Source: an uncultured Sulfolobales archaeon
GTDB taxonomy: Archaea > Thermoproteota > Thermoprotei_A > Sulfolobales > NBVN01
DNA length: 45,358 nt
Direction: 5' to 3'
NCBI GenBank assembly: GCA_938017505.1
Contig: CALIKV010000012.1
Location: 1-45,358 of the forward strand
In this document: positions 8,319 to 16,803 of the stretch, one piece after another
Layout of the letters: each line of letters starts with the position of its first letter
Position numbering within the stretch: the stretch's first letter is position 1
Translations under genes and position numbers: made by a program
The notes under the pieces: model-generated
The model's database searches: none
The model's input: the letters and a program-made list of their open reading frames with translations, nothing else
Told to the model about the DNA's origin: nothing

Positions 8319-8739
8319 GTTGGTTAAGTTCATGTTCATCCTTACGGTGATGTCGCTCTACCTTAACTTCGCTATCACGCTCTATGGGGTCGTGGCCAAG
8401 GTGAATCTAGTGAAGAAGTTGATAGCGCTGACGATACTTCAAGACACCGTTAACGTGTTCACAGTGCTCATCGGCTATAGGCTATGGAGACCTGGGCTAA
8501 TCCTTCAACCACCTGCGCTGACTGACATGAACCCGACGCCCGAGATCATTAAGGACTTCGTAGAGAGGTCCGTGGACCCGTTACCGCAGGCATTCGTCTT
8601 AACAGCCATAGTCATAGGCCTCGCCGTGACGCTCTTCTTAACGACTATCGTGCTGCACGTGAATTACCACTTCAAAACAGTTAATGTGGACGAGATAGGC
8701 GGGATGAAGAGGAGGTACATCCATGAAGAGGCTGTTTAA
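8308..8739 (+). CDS. mrpC: Mrp antiporter subunit MrpC / MbhG homologue (NuoK-like)
   Basis: NuoK-like three-helix subunit that forms part of the ion path between antiporter subunits. Helices lie near residues 8-28, 35-55 and 95-118; ALTDMNPTPEIIKDF and DPLPQAFVLTAIVIG are the MrpC/NuoK-type segments before the third helix, the latter containing the typical DPLPQALVLTAIVI motif. The longest frame starts at GTG 8299, but that GTG is part of the GGTGAGG ribosome-binding site; the ATG at 8308 is the probable start, giving 143 residues. It overlaps the preceding gene by 11 bases. Confidence 0.88.
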   Translation: MDIELVKFMFILTVMSLYLNFAITLYGVVAKVNLVKKLIALTILQDTVNVFTVLIGYRLWRPGLILQPPALTDMNPTPEIIKDFVERSVDPLPQAFVLTAIVIGLAVTLFLTTIVLHVNYHFKTVNVDEIGGMKRRYIHEEAV

Positions 8740-9229
8740 GTCTTTAATCCCAACGCTACTCTCGTTCCTCATATACGTGATATACACGGGCTCGCTTAGG
8801 GTATACGATATAGTTACTGGTCTAGTGGTTGCAGCCGTCGTCGGGGCTCTCACTTCCAGCTTAATCATAGAGGATTGGAGGAAGTCCCTGGATGTGAGGA
8901 GGTTGGCGCACCTACTCAAGTTCGCAGTGCGGTATTTCCTGATCGATGAAGTCAGGGCCCACATGCTCGTCATAAAGCTGGGCCTGAGTCCTAAGCTAGG
9001 CCTGAGACCTGCTATCGTTAAGATGCCTATAAAGACGAGGAACGACTACGGCATAACACTCGTCTCGCTCTCGATAACGAACACGCCGGGGACCGTCGTC
9101 GTCGATCTAAATAAGGAGAAGGGCAACATATACGTTCACTGGATATACGCCACGACCACAGTGCCTGAGGAATCTTATAGAGAGGTGAGTGAGGTCTTCG
9201 ACGAATACGCGCTGAGGATCTTCGAGTAG
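8723..9229 (+). CDS. mrpE: Mrp antiporter subunit MrpE / MbhA homologue
   Basis: A 168-residue membrane-anchored subunit with two or three N-terminal helices and a soluble C-terminal domain. The family hallmark SLSITNTPGTVVVDL is at about residues 115-130, followed by YVHWIYA. It overlaps MrpC by 17 bases and is followed at once by MrpD. In canonical Mrp operons MrpE is next to MrpD, as here. Confidence 0.88.
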   Translation: MKRLFKSLIPTLLSFLIYVIYTGSLRVYDIVTGLVVAAVVGALTSSLIIEDWRKSLDVRRLAHLLKFAVRYFLIDEVRAHMLVIKLGLSPKLGLRPAIVKMPIKTRNDYGITLVSLSITNTPGTVVVDLNKEKGNIYVHWIYATTTVPEESYREVSEVFDEYALRIFE

Positions 9230-9238
9230 GTGATAGGG

Positions 9239-10900
9239 ATGAACGACCTGTCTGTCGGCTTAACAACAGTGTTACCGACGGTGGTTGCCTTCCTGCTACC
9301 CCTCCTTACCCTGAGGTTTAAGTCCCGTGCGCTCTACGCCTCGATAACCACGGCAACTACTCTTGCCGTATGGCTTCTGACGCTCGTTAACTTCATGAAA
9401 GTCTTTAAGGGCGAAGTGCTCACGTACGCTTTCGGCGGGTGGCCACCACCCTTAGGCATAGTTTACGTCGTGGACATGCTTAACGGTGTGTTGGGATTTC
9501 TCGCGGCGACTCTCTTCCTCCTTGCCTCCGTCTACACGTTCTGGTATTTCGGCAGGATAGAGTCAGGACACGAGTGGCTCTCAACCCTGACCCTAGTGCT
9601 GCTTAGCGGGGTGTTGGGATGCCTCTACACAGGCGACCTCTTCAACTTCTTCGTGATGCTTGAGGTTCTGAGCATCTCGTCCTACGCTTTAGTCGCCTTC
9701 TTCAGGAGGAGGAAGTGGGCTATCGAGGCCTCCATGGCGTACAGCTTTATAGGCGCTTTAGCAACCATGCTGTTCTTCTTCGGCGTTATCTTCATCTACG
9801 CGTCCTTTGGGACCGTGAATATGGCTGACTTAATAACCAAGGCTCACGCGATTCCTGAACTGGGCTCAAACCCGCTGGAGAGGTGGTCAGGCACGTGTCC
9901 GGGGAGTTGGTGCTATGGGAACGTGTTCATAAGCTCAGCCCTCGCCATCGCTTTCATGCTCTGGGCTCTGAACTTCGAGGCCGGGATCTTCCCCAACAAC
10001 TACTGGATGCCCAGCGCGTACGCTGAATCACCAACCCCTGCCTCAGCCCTTTTCGCCGGCATAGTGGATAAGGTGGGTACTTACGGTGTTTTAAGGCTCT
10101 TCATAACAGTCTTCACGGCATACGGCTCGACGCTCATGTTCTCCGTGGGCGGCTTCCCCTTCAGGGACTTTGTCTTGATAGTCCTCAGCACCCTCGGTTT
10201 AGTGACAGGATACCTAGGTGCTCTGCTGATGTTCCCTCAACGGAACGTGAAGAGGTTGCTAACTTACTCGACAATAAGTCATATAGGCATAATTTTCACT
10301 GCCTTCAGCGCTTTCCTCTCACACGTGAGTCCTGAGGCCTCTGCGGAGGCGCTCGCCGGGGTCATGCTTCACATGGTGACTCACGCTTTCGGGGAGTTTC
10401 TCTTATTCGTAGGCCTTGGCACTCTGTCAGTGGTTGTGGGGTCGACTAACCTGGCAAGGATGTCGGGTTTAAGGGGTAGATACCCTCTCCTCATAGCGTC
10501 CATAATCCTCGGCTTCCTGAGTCTCCTCGGGGTAATCCCTCTGGCAGGTTTCTTCAGCAAATACGTGATATTTACAGCGCTGATTAACGCAGGCTTACCC
10601 GTGCACGGCATCTCCATAGTACTTATCTCAGGCATCTCAGCCCTTGGCTACTTTAAGGTTATCTACACATTAATGGTCAGCGAGGGATCCGGGGTCACAC
10701 CGAGGGAAACCCGCCTATACATCCCGACGGGGATAACAGTTCTCCTAGCCGCGCTCTTAATCATATTGGGGGTTCTACTTACTCAGAGCAGCTTCATCAA
10801 CCCACTAATGGAGCACTCGAGAGAGTTAATGAGCGTTAACGGACTTCTTAAGTACGTAGATGCCGTGAATAATTTAAGCACACTTCTAGGGGGTGCTTAA
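9239..10900 (+). CDS. mrpD: Mrp antiporter subunit MrpD / MbhH homologue (NuoL/M/N family)
   Basis: Large ion-translocating subunit (about 14 helices, 553 residues) related to complex I subunits NuoL/M/N. Recognisable parts are GDLFNFFVMLEVLSISSYAL with the conserved membrane Glu, SAYAESPTPASALFAGIVDK in the discontinuous helix region, and NVKRLLTYSTISHIG with its channel Lys. GTG 9230 begins the longest frame but belongs to the GGTGATAGGG ribosome-binding site; the ATG at 9239 is the likely start. An insertion rich in Gly, Ser and Trp with two Cys (near residues 215-225) sits in a loop and is unusual. A promoter follows this gene, so it ends the first half of the cluster. Confidence 0.9.
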   Translation: MNDLSVGLTTVLPTVVAFLLPLLTLRFKSRALYASITTATTLAVWLLTLVNFMKVFKGEVLTYAFGGWPPPLGIVYVVDMLNGVLGFLAATLFLLASVYTFWYFGRIESGHEWLSTLTLVLLSGVLGCLYTGDLFNFFVMLEVLSISSYALVAFFRRRKWAIEASMAYSFIGALATMLFFFGVIFIYASFGTVNMADLITKAHAIPELGSNPLERWSGTCPGSWCYGNVFISSALAIAFMLWALNFEAGIFPNNYWMPSAYAESPTPASALFAGIVDKVGTYGVLRLFITVFTAYGSTLMFSVGGFPFRDFVLIVLSTLGLVTGYLGALLMFPQRNVKRLLTYSTISHIGIIFTAFSAFLSHVSPEASAEALAGVMLHMVTHAFGEFLLFVGLGTLSVVVGSTNLARMSGLRGRYPLLIASIILGFLSLLGVIPLAGFFSKYVIFTALINAGLPVHGISIVLISGISALGYFKVIYTLMVSEGSGVTPRETRLYIPTGITVLLAALLIILGVLLTQSSFINPLMEHSRELMSVNGLLKYVDAVNNLSTLLGGA

Positions 10901-10987
10901 ACATATTTAAGCATATAGATATATTCTTATATATAGATCATCTAAGTTTAAACACTTTTAAACCTAGTAACTACAATATCATAGGGG
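10901..10987 (+). promoter_or_regulatory. Internal promoter between antiporter and hydrogenase genes
   Basis: Eighty-seven bases, almost all A and T, separate MrpD from the hydrogenase genes although most other junctions in the block overlap or nearly abut. The stretch holds interleaved TATA-like and dyad sequences (ATATAGATATATTC and TATATATAGATC near 10912-10938) and a TTTAAACACTTTTAAACC run near 10946-10964 that fits a TATA box about 30 bases before the next start. A regulator operator is possible, but I can only see the symmetry. Confidence 0.55.
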
Positions 10988-12532
10988 GTGTCGTGTAGGG
11001 TGATCTGGCTTGAAGGGTGGTTGACCACTTACTTCGTGGCGTTCGTGTCCTTTATGTTCTTCTTAGCGGGGAGTTTACTCAGGGGAAGACTTCCCACGGC
11101 GTCTACAGTATTGAGAGAGGCTTCATCCATACTGTTGCTGATTTACTCCCTATTCGTCATGAGCAACGCCACTGACCTCGTTAGGGGATCGTTCGCGCTG
11201 CTCACGTCTTTGATAGCGTTGTTTTTAGTTCCCTATACAAGTAGCTATGAACGTCGTAAGTATCCCGACATGAACTTGTCCATTGTAATAGACGTGTTCA
11301 TTTTGAGCGTCTACATGGTTTTCGTTTCTGAAAACCTATTCTCGTTCATCATGTTCTGGCTATTCGCGGAGATCGCGGGCTTCTTCACAATAGTCTTTGA
11401 GGTTGAGAGAAGAACTCTAATAGCTGGTTTGAGGTATTTACTCATATCCATGGTTCCGGCGGACGTAGCGCTGCTATCCATCCTCGGCATCTCGGCAATC
11501 AAGCACGGGTTTGCTCAAGCTCTGCTGATACCGCTTAGTGGGGTGAGTGCTGTGTTAAGCGACTTAAACCCTATATTGTACTTAATAATTGCAATAGGTT
11601 TCATGGCGAAAGCTGCTGTGGCACCCCTGCACTTCTGGCTGCCCGACGCTCACTCGCTGGCACCTGCACCCGGATCGGCAGTCCTCTCAGGAGTTATGGT
11701 CAAGATGGGCATCTACGGGCTCTTCCTAACAGTCCCCACTACAACGTCGCCCTACGTATACTACACGCTCATAGCCTTTGCATCGCTAACGGTGATCTAC
11801 GGAGGCGTTCAAGCTTTAATACAGTCAGATATAAAGAGAGTCTTAGCCTACAGCACTATCGAGAACACGAGCTTAATAACCATAGCGTTAATCTCCTACA
11901 AGCTCTTCAACATAAACACGTTGCTTACAGCCGCCGTTATTTATTCACTGGCCCACGGGATCTTTAAAGCGTCTCTATTCATGAACTCAGGCACAGTCGA
12001 GATAATCACACATACAAGGGACATAAACAGACTCGGGTACCTAGCCAGGATAGCTGACAAACCAACCCTCACCGCGATACTTTCAGTTCTCTCACTCATC
12101 GGCGCTCCACCAACGCTTGGGTTCCTGAGCAAGATCCTACTCCTCGCAGGGCTTGTGTCGCTATACCAAGTGTCAGTGACGGCAGCTATCACGCTACTGG
12201 TTGTGGCAGCCTTAGGCGCCGCGTTAGCCGTAGCCTACGGTCTTAGATACATAACCGTCTATTGGGGTGCCACGACCAATAAGGAGTTTGAAGGGTTGAA
12301 GCTTAACCCAGGCACGGAGAGTCCTGAATTAGGACTTTCACTCCTCAACATCACGGCATCACTCCCTATCTACGCTGCCTTAGTAATGTTCGGGTTCCTA
12401 ACACTAGACCTACTGTATATAGTGCCTATAGGTCTGGCCACAGTCATGATGTTAGCACTTATATACTACACCTACTCATATGTTAGGAGGAGTGCCAGGG
12501 AGGAGTCCTGGCTTGGAGGAGCCCTGCCTTGA
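10988..12532 (+). CDS. Hydrogenase membrane subunit, HycC/HyfB-type (NuoL/M/N family)
   Basis: Second proton/cation-pumping-type antiporter subunit of the cluster, 514 residues and about 14 helices. The diagnostic block includes K208 in FMAKAAVAPLHFWLPDAH and the following APAPGSAVLSGVMVKMG, then DIKRVLAYSTIENTSLI with the second conserved Lys. The LAYSTIENTS form (rather than STISH) resembles HyfB/HycC and related group 4 hydrogenase subunits more than MrpD. Start is GTG 10988; GTG 11000 is an alternative that cannot be excluded. Its stop overlaps the next start (TTGA). Confidence 0.87.
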   Translation: MSCRVIWLEGWLTTYFVAFVSFMFFLAGSLLRGRLPTASTVLREASSILLLIYSLFVMSNATDLVRGSFALLTSLIALFLVPYTSSYERRKYPDMNLSIVIDVFILSVYMVFVSENLFSFIMFWLFAEIAGFFTIVFEVERRTLIAGLRYLLISMVPADVALLSILGISAIKHGFAQALLIPLSGVSAVLSDLNPILYLIIAIGFMAKAAVAPLHFWLPDAHSLAPAPGSAVLSGVMVKMGIYGLFLTVPTTTSPYVYYTLIAFASLTVIYGGVQALIQSDIKRVLAYSTIENTSLITIALISYKLFNINTLLTAAVIYSLAHGIFKASLFMNSGTVEIITHTRDINRLGYLARIADKPTLTAILSVLSLIGAPPTLGFLSKILLLAGLVSLYQVSVTAAITLLVVAALGAALAVAYGLRYITVYWGATTNKEFEGLKLNPGTESPELGLSLLNITASLPIYAALVMFGFLTLDLLYIVPIGLATVMMLALIYYTYSYVRRSAREESWLGGALP

Positions 12533-12876
12533 GCTCTGAATCAGCCTCAGTTATGGGTAGGTTTGGAGATTTGTTGCGTAAGTATTTAAGGAGACTGCCC
12601 TCAGTGACTAAGTTGGTTCTTTATTACGACGTAGGCCAGAGCTTCGAGAGAGGCGAGAAAAGCTTTGCTTCATACGTACTTGAGTTAGCAAGTCGTCTGA
12701 ACAAAACGTTCACCACTAGTGAGGGCGATCTCTATAAATACTATAAGTCCTTCGCTAAGGATCTCTTAGACCTCACGTCCGCGGTGGAGGATGCCCTCTC
12801 CTTCACCTCGCTCTACATGAACCTCCTCGTGATCTTCGCTTTACTACTTATGGTGTTCTGGGCATGGACGCTTTAA
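12529..12876 (+). CDS. Orphan one-helix protein in hydrogenase operon
   Basis: A 115-residue protein I cannot assign to a family. About 85 N-terminal residues are soluble, charged and probably helical; residues 91-112 form a single hydrophobic helix ending in Trp-rich VFWAWTL, so the protein is anchored by its C-terminus. It begins at TTG 12529 overlapping the stop of the previous gene and overlaps the next gene by 13 bases, so it is clearly part of the operon. Its position, between the antiporter-like and the NuoH-like subunit, resembles that of small linker subunits such as MbhI in Mbh, which bridge the two membrane modules; this is inference from position and topology only. Confidence 0.6.
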   Translation: MSSESASVMGRFGDLLRKYLRRLPSVTKLVLYYDVGQSFERGEKSFASYVLELASRLNKTFTTSEGDLYKYYKSFAKDLLDLTSAVEDALSFTSLYMNLLVIFALLLMVFWAWTL

Positions 12877-13772
12877 TGGTTTCTTTAACATCGTTACTGG
12901 TCACTGTATCGTTCGCCCTTCTACCTCCTCTCCTCGACGGCGTGGAGAGGAAAGTGAAGGCAAAGATTCAGACTAGATACGGTCCTCCTACAATCCTCCA
13001 GACCTGGTACGACTTAATGAAGTTATGGATTAAGGAATTGAAGATCCCGACAAGCAGCGAATCCTCGTTCCTGCTGGTTTCTTTATCCTTCTTAACGGCT
13101 ATCACCGCTCTCTATCCCCTTGCATACATGATCGTCACGCTACACACACAATTTGAGCCACTTCTCCTAGCACTCCCTCTAACTCTCGTTGCCTCCTCAC
13201 ATGGCTTAATGCTCATAACCTCAACATCCACTTCTAACCCATTCGCGATAATAGGTAGCTATAGAAGCGTGATTTTAACATTGCTTAACGAGTTCGGGCT
13301 TATCTCAGGGAGCGTCATAGCCATATACACAGGGTTGAGGCTACTCACCAACCACACGTTGTCAACAACCATGATTTACTTGCTGAGCTTAGTAATCCTC
13401 TTGTTCTCCACATACGTCGGCGGCGGTAGACTGCCTTTCGACATACATGAGGCTGAGCCAGAGTTAGCTTCAGGGATCCTGATAGAGTTAAGCGGCAAGT
13501 TGCTCGCCCTCTACATCTACACACACCTGCTAATAAGGTACGTCCTAACATTACTAATGTCAGTAGCACTCATAGCTCCCCTCACCCTCGTAATAGCCAC
13601 GCCTACAGCGCTTCCTTTAACTTTGCTGATCTCGTTCATTCTCTACATCGCGTACGGCATGATCGCAGTGGCGCTTGGGAGAACGCGTGTTGATATAGGT
13701 GTTAAAACATTGTTTATCTACTACCTAATTGCTTTAATTGTTTTGGTGATTTTTACTTGCTTGAGCATTTAA
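12864..13772 (+). CDS. Hydrogenase membrane anchor, HycD/MbhM-type (NuoH homologue)
   Basis: Membrane subunit that docks the [NiFe] hydrogenase arm to the antiporter module, homologous to NuoH. GVERKVKAKIQTRYGPPTIL (residues about 26-45) is the conserved first cytoplasmic loop and RLPFDIHEAEPELASG (about 187-202) is the acidic quinone-cavity equivalent. Length is 302 residues with about 8 helices, typical for HycD-type proteins. The start is ATG at 12864. A 33-base gap then leads to the large subunit. Confidence 0.9.
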   Translation: MDALMVSLTSLLVTVSFALLPPLLDGVERKVKAKIQTRYGPPTILQTWYDLMKLWIKELKIPTSSESSFLLVSLSFLTAITALYPLAYMIVTLHTQFEPLLLALPLTLVASSHGLMLITSTSTSNPFAIIGSYRSVILTLLNEFGLISGSVIAIYTGLRLLTNHTLSTTMIYLLSLVILLFSTYVGGGRLPFDIHEAEPELASGILIELSGKLLALYIYTHLLIRYVLTLLMSVALIAPLTLVIATPTALPLTLLISFILYIAYGMIAVALGRTRVDIGVKTLFIYYLIALIVLVIFTCLSI

Positions 13773-13805
13773 CCATAAATAACATAGTGATAAAGGGTGA
13801 AGAGG

Positions 13806-15515
13806 ATGAGCAGGGGTTTCAGTCACGTTGAGGACTTGAAGGGGGTTCCAAGAGGCCCTAGAAGCGACGCCGTGTTGAGTAGGGTGTTAAGCGCGTGCGG
13901 TGACTCCATACTCAACGTGTCCAGGAGAGGCACTACTATCAGGGTGGCTCTTAAGGCTGAGTGCTTCCGAAAAGCAGTTGAGTCCATATACAGCGAGCAT
14001 GACCTCTACTTCAGGACCATGGCAGCCTCTGACGAGAGGCTTAAGGATGGTGTCTACAAGCTCTACTACGTCCTAGGTATTGACGGCGAGGGTACCAACG
14101 TAGTTCTTGAGGTGCCGGCGCCTGAGGGCGTTGAGATCTCTACAGTTAGCGACCTCTTTAGAGCTTCTGACTGGTACGAGTTGGAGGCCAAGGACTTGTT
14201 CGGAATCAACTTCAGCGGGAGGTCTTTAAGGAGACTTGTCTTGCCGGAGGATTGGCCGGAGAACCTCTACCCGCTGAGGAAGGATATTAGTGCCGACGAG
14301 ATTAAGAGCCTGTATCAACCGCAGATGATCTCCCAGATAGCCGAGCTCGGCGTCGAGGAAGTCGTCAGGGTTCCTATAGGTCCCTACCACCCAGCACTAC
14401 ATGAACCAGAGTATTTCGAGCTATACGTGAGGGGGGAGAAAGTAGTTGACGCCAGGTACGTCGGCTTCATGGTTCACAGAGGGATTGAGAAGCTCGCGGA
14501 GAGCATGAAGTACGATCAAGTCCCCTTCCTAGCGGAACGTATCTGCGGCATATGTGGCTTCGTCCACTCAACCAGCTACGTTCAAGCCGTTGAGGAAGCC
14601 CTCGGCATAGAGGTTCCTGAGAGAGCTCAATTCGTGAGGTCAATAGTGCTTGAGGTTGAGAGACTTCATAGCCACCTCTTATGGATCGGAGTGGCTCTCC
14701 ACCTCCTGGGCTACGACACAGGCTTCATGCACGCCTGGAGGATTAGGGAGAAGATCATGGTGCTCGCTGAGTTACTGACTGGCAGCAGGAAGACGTACGG
14801 CATAAACCTCGTGGGCGGCGTTAAGAAGGACGTAAATCAAGACAAAGTGCCTAAGGTCAGGGAGGTGCTTGAACAGCTGAAGAAGGAGTTCAGCGAATTC
14901 GTAGGAATCGCGATCAGCGTTCCTCAGGTCATGGCTAGGCTAAGGGGCACTGGCCTGCTGCCGAGGGGTGAGGCAAGGGCCTACGCTCTCGTCGGGCCTA
15001 CAGTTCGCGGGTCAGGCCTGGCAAGAGACGTCAGGAAGGATTACACCTACGCGGCGTACCATTACGTCAGCTTTAAGGTCCCTGTCTACAGCGAGGGCGA
15101 TAACCTGGCTAGGACGCTGGTGAGGGTGGACGAGGTCTTCGAGAGCATAAGCATAATCGAGCAGCTCCTGGACATGTTACCTGGGGGTTCTGTGATGGCT
15201 GAAGGGTGGGAGACGCAACCTATGAAGCTCGGTATAGGTGCTGTTGAAGCCCCTAGGGGGGAGGTAATTCACGTGGTTGTGACAGGGGACTACAGTCCCT
15301 ACAGGTGGAGGGTTAGGGCTCCGACGTACCAGAACCTACAGGCAGTGCCAACCATGTTGAGGGGGGTGGACTTAGCTGACGCCCCGTTAACTATAGCTAG
15401 TATCGACCCTTGCTTCTCGTGCACGGATAGAGCTTTAATAATTAACCTCAGATCGGGGAGCGTCAAGGCAGTCCCAATCGAGGTTATTTCCAGGAGAGGT
15501 GTTAGGAGTGGTTAA
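13806..15515 (+). CDS. [NiFe] hydrogenase large subunit, HycE-type (NuoC-NuoD fusion, group 4)
   Basis: Catalytic subunit with an N-terminal NuoC-like domain (about 1-165, including WYELEAKDLFGINF) fused to a NuoD-like [NiFe] domain. Both nickel-binding cysteine pairs are intact: C247 and C250 in ERICGICGF, and C536 and C539 in DPCFSCTDR. It is therefore a true group 4 hydrogenase, not an Mbx-type relative that lacks nickel ligands. After DPCFSCTDR 27 residues remain, as in E. coli HycE, where HycI removes the tail after the equivalent Arg (here R542). The start is ATG 13806; GTG 13797 belongs to the GGGTGAAGAGG ribosome-binding site. Length 569 residues. Confidence 0.93.
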   Translation: MSRGFSHVEDLKGVPRGPRSDAVLSRVLSACGDSILNVSRRGTTIRVALKAECFRKAVESIYSEHDLYFRTMAASDERLKDGVYKLYYVLGIDGEGTNVVLEVPAPEGVEISTVSDLFRASDWYELEAKDLFGINFSGRSLRRLVLPEDWPENLYPLRKDISADEIKSLYQPQMISQIAELGVEEVVRVPIGPYHPALHEPEYFELYVRGEKVVDARYVGFMVHRGIEKLAESMKYDQVPFLAERICGICGFVHSTSYVQAVEEALGIEVPERAQFVRSIVLEVERLHSHLLWIGVALHLLGYDTGFMHAWRIREKIMVLAELLTGSRKTYGINLVGGVKKDVNQDKVPKVREVLEQLKKEFSEFVGIAISVPQVMARLRGTGLLPRGEARAYALVGPTVRGSGLARDVRKDYTYAAYHYVSFKVPVYSEGDNLARTLVRVDEVFESISIIEQLLDMLPGGSVMAEGWETQPMKLGIGAVEAPRGEVIHVVVTGDYSPYRWRVRAPTYQNLQAVPTMLRGVDLADAPLTIASIDPCFSCTDRALIINLRSGSVKAVPIEVISRRGVRSG

Positions 15516-16026
15516 GTTCCTGAAGATCTTCTCGGTCTCAGCCCGTGAAGGAACTGTCACAAGGAAATACCCGTTTGAGTCGCCTCTAGTCACGCCGGAG
15601 TTCAGAGGCAGGATAGACATAGACCCAGTTAAGTGCGTTGGTTGTGGGGCCTGCACCAGGATATGCCCCACCAAGACCCTCACGCTCTCGTATGAGGGGG
15701 ATGAAGCAGTTCTCAAGTACTTCATCGGCCGCTGCATCTTCTGCGGCATGTGCGCGTACGTATGTCCCCAGAACGCGATAACGATAACGAAGGACTTTGA
15801 GCTAGCCTCCTATAACTTAAGCGACCTGTACGATGAAGTAGTCCATAGAACCGTTAGATGTAGCATTTGCGGCAAGCCCTTCACGACCGCTAAGCTAGTC
15901 AGGGAAGTTGAAACGAGGATTAACGGAGGGGATGTGGAGGAGCTGCTTAACATATGTCCTGAGTGCAGGAGGAGGTTAACCGTTCGTCGTATAGGGAGTA
16001 GGGTCGTCGGCACGGGCGGTGAGTAG
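15508..16026 (+). CDS. Hydrogenase ferredoxin subunit, HycF-type (NuoI homologue with C-terminal metal knuckle)
   Basis: Electron-transfer subunit with two [4Fe-4S] clusters: CVGCGACTRICP and CIFCGMCAYVCP, the NuoI/HycF arrangement. After residue 105 comes a second metal site, CSICGKPF and then CPECRRR, which matches the CRVCNRPF/CPECKR tail of E. coli HycF. That tail is a specific sign of formate-hydrogenlyase-type complexes. GTG 15508 is nine bases after the GTG inside GAGAGGTG and has the better spacing; the longer frame starts at 15499. It overlaps the large-subunit gene by a few bases. Confidence 0.9.
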   Translation: MVKFLKIFSVSAREGTVTRKYPFESPLVTPEFRGRIDIDPVKCVGCGACTRICPTKTLTLSYEGDEAVLKYFIGRCIFCGMCAYVCPQNAITITKDFELASYNLSDLYDEVVHRTVRCSICGKPFTTAKLVREVETRINGGDVEELLNICPECRRRLTVRRIGSRVVGTGGE

Positions 16027-16027
16027 C

Positions 16028-16543
16028 GTGGATCTAGATAACGCGTTTAACGGGTCTTTGGAAGAGGTCTTCAGCAAGTTGAAGAGGAGTGTGTGGGTCT
16101 TCCACCTGAATACTGGCAGTTGTAACGGTTGTGATATAGAGGTTCTTGACGTGTTAACCCCTTACTTCGACGTCGAGAGGTTCGGCATCAAGTTGGTGGG
16201 GTCGCCTAGACACGCTGACTTAATGCTCCTCACAGGACCCGTGACTCTGAAGACGCTTAGTAAGGTGTTGAAGGCTATTAAAGCAATGCCCAGGCCCAGG
16301 CTAGTTCTAGTCCTCGGCTCGTGTGGGGTCGGTGGCGGGATATGGTTCAACACGTACTCAACTTTAGGTGGGTACTCAGGCCTAGAGGAGGTTCTTAAGG
16401 AAGCCGGTGTTGAGGTTGACAAGGTGGTTTACGTCCCGGGATGCCCTGTCAGGCCTGAAGCCATAATCTACGGTGTAGCGGTCCTGCTGGGCCTCCTCCA
16501 GCCTAAGGTGAGGCATAGGAGGGTGATGGCTGTTGAGGGTTAA
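16028..16543 (+). CDS. [NiFe] hydrogenase small subunit, HycG/MbhJ-type (NuoB homologue)
   Basis: Carries the [4Fe-4S] cluster nearest the nickel site. The four ligands are visible: C32 and C35 in GSCNGCDIE, C99 in GSCGVGGG and C139 in PGCPVRPE. The protein is short (171 residues) with no Tat signal or extra clusters, as expected for group 4 small subunits. GTG 16019 starts the longest frame but is within the GGTGAG ribosome-binding site; GTG 16028 is the likely start. Its end overlaps the next gene by 11 bases. Confidence 0.9.
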   Translation: MDLDNAFNGSLEEVFSKLKRSVWVFHLNTGSCNGCDIEVLDVLTPYFDVERFGIKLVGSPRHADLMLLTGPVTLKTLSKVLKAIKAMPRPRLVLVLGSCGVGGGIWFNTYSTLGGYSGLEEVLKEAGVEVDKVVYVPGCPVRPEAIIYGVAVLLGLLQPKVRHRRVMAVEG

Positions 16544-16802
16544 GATCTACCTGTGCGTCGAGCACGGATCCAGCGCCATAGTTCACAGACATCACGTCCC
16601 ATCCTACTCCGTGTGCGAGGAGGTTGAGGAGACTGACTTGGGAGAGCTGCAAAGCACTCTCCCCAACGATGCAGTGGAATCCCTCATCAGGAAGGGAGAG
16701 TCCAGGATTAGCGACTTAAACTTGGTTGAGAAAGTTACTGGGAAGCGGATTGAGAACTCATACGTTAAAATTCTTGTTTCAAGTGTCTTGAGGGGTGATT
16801 GA
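16533..16802 (+). CDS. Orphan 89-residue Cys/His protein in hydrogenase operon
   Basis: Unrecognised soluble protein between the hydrogenase small subunit and the flavoprotein. Its first third has a cluster of possible metal ligands: C8, H11, H18, H20, H21 and C28, in CVEHGSSAIVHRHHVPSYSV followed by C28; the rest is charged and Cys-free. Start is TTG 16533 overlapping the previous gene; its stop overlaps the ribosome-binding region of the next. Overlaps on both sides argue that it is translated with the complex. A chaperone, a nickel- or iron-handling factor or a small linking subunit are all possible; no function is assigned. Confidence 0.6.
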   Translation: MRVKIYLCVEHGSSAIVHRHHVPSYSVCEEVEETDLGELQSTLPNDAVESLIRKGESRISDLNLVEKVTGKRIENSYVKILVSSVLRGD

Positions 16803-16803
16803 G

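Noticed and set aside
13806-15515. Reading the cluster as Mbx/Mbs (sulfur-reducing) or complex I
   Set aside because: Both CxxC pairs that hold nickel are intact, which Mbx-type and complex I subunits lack.
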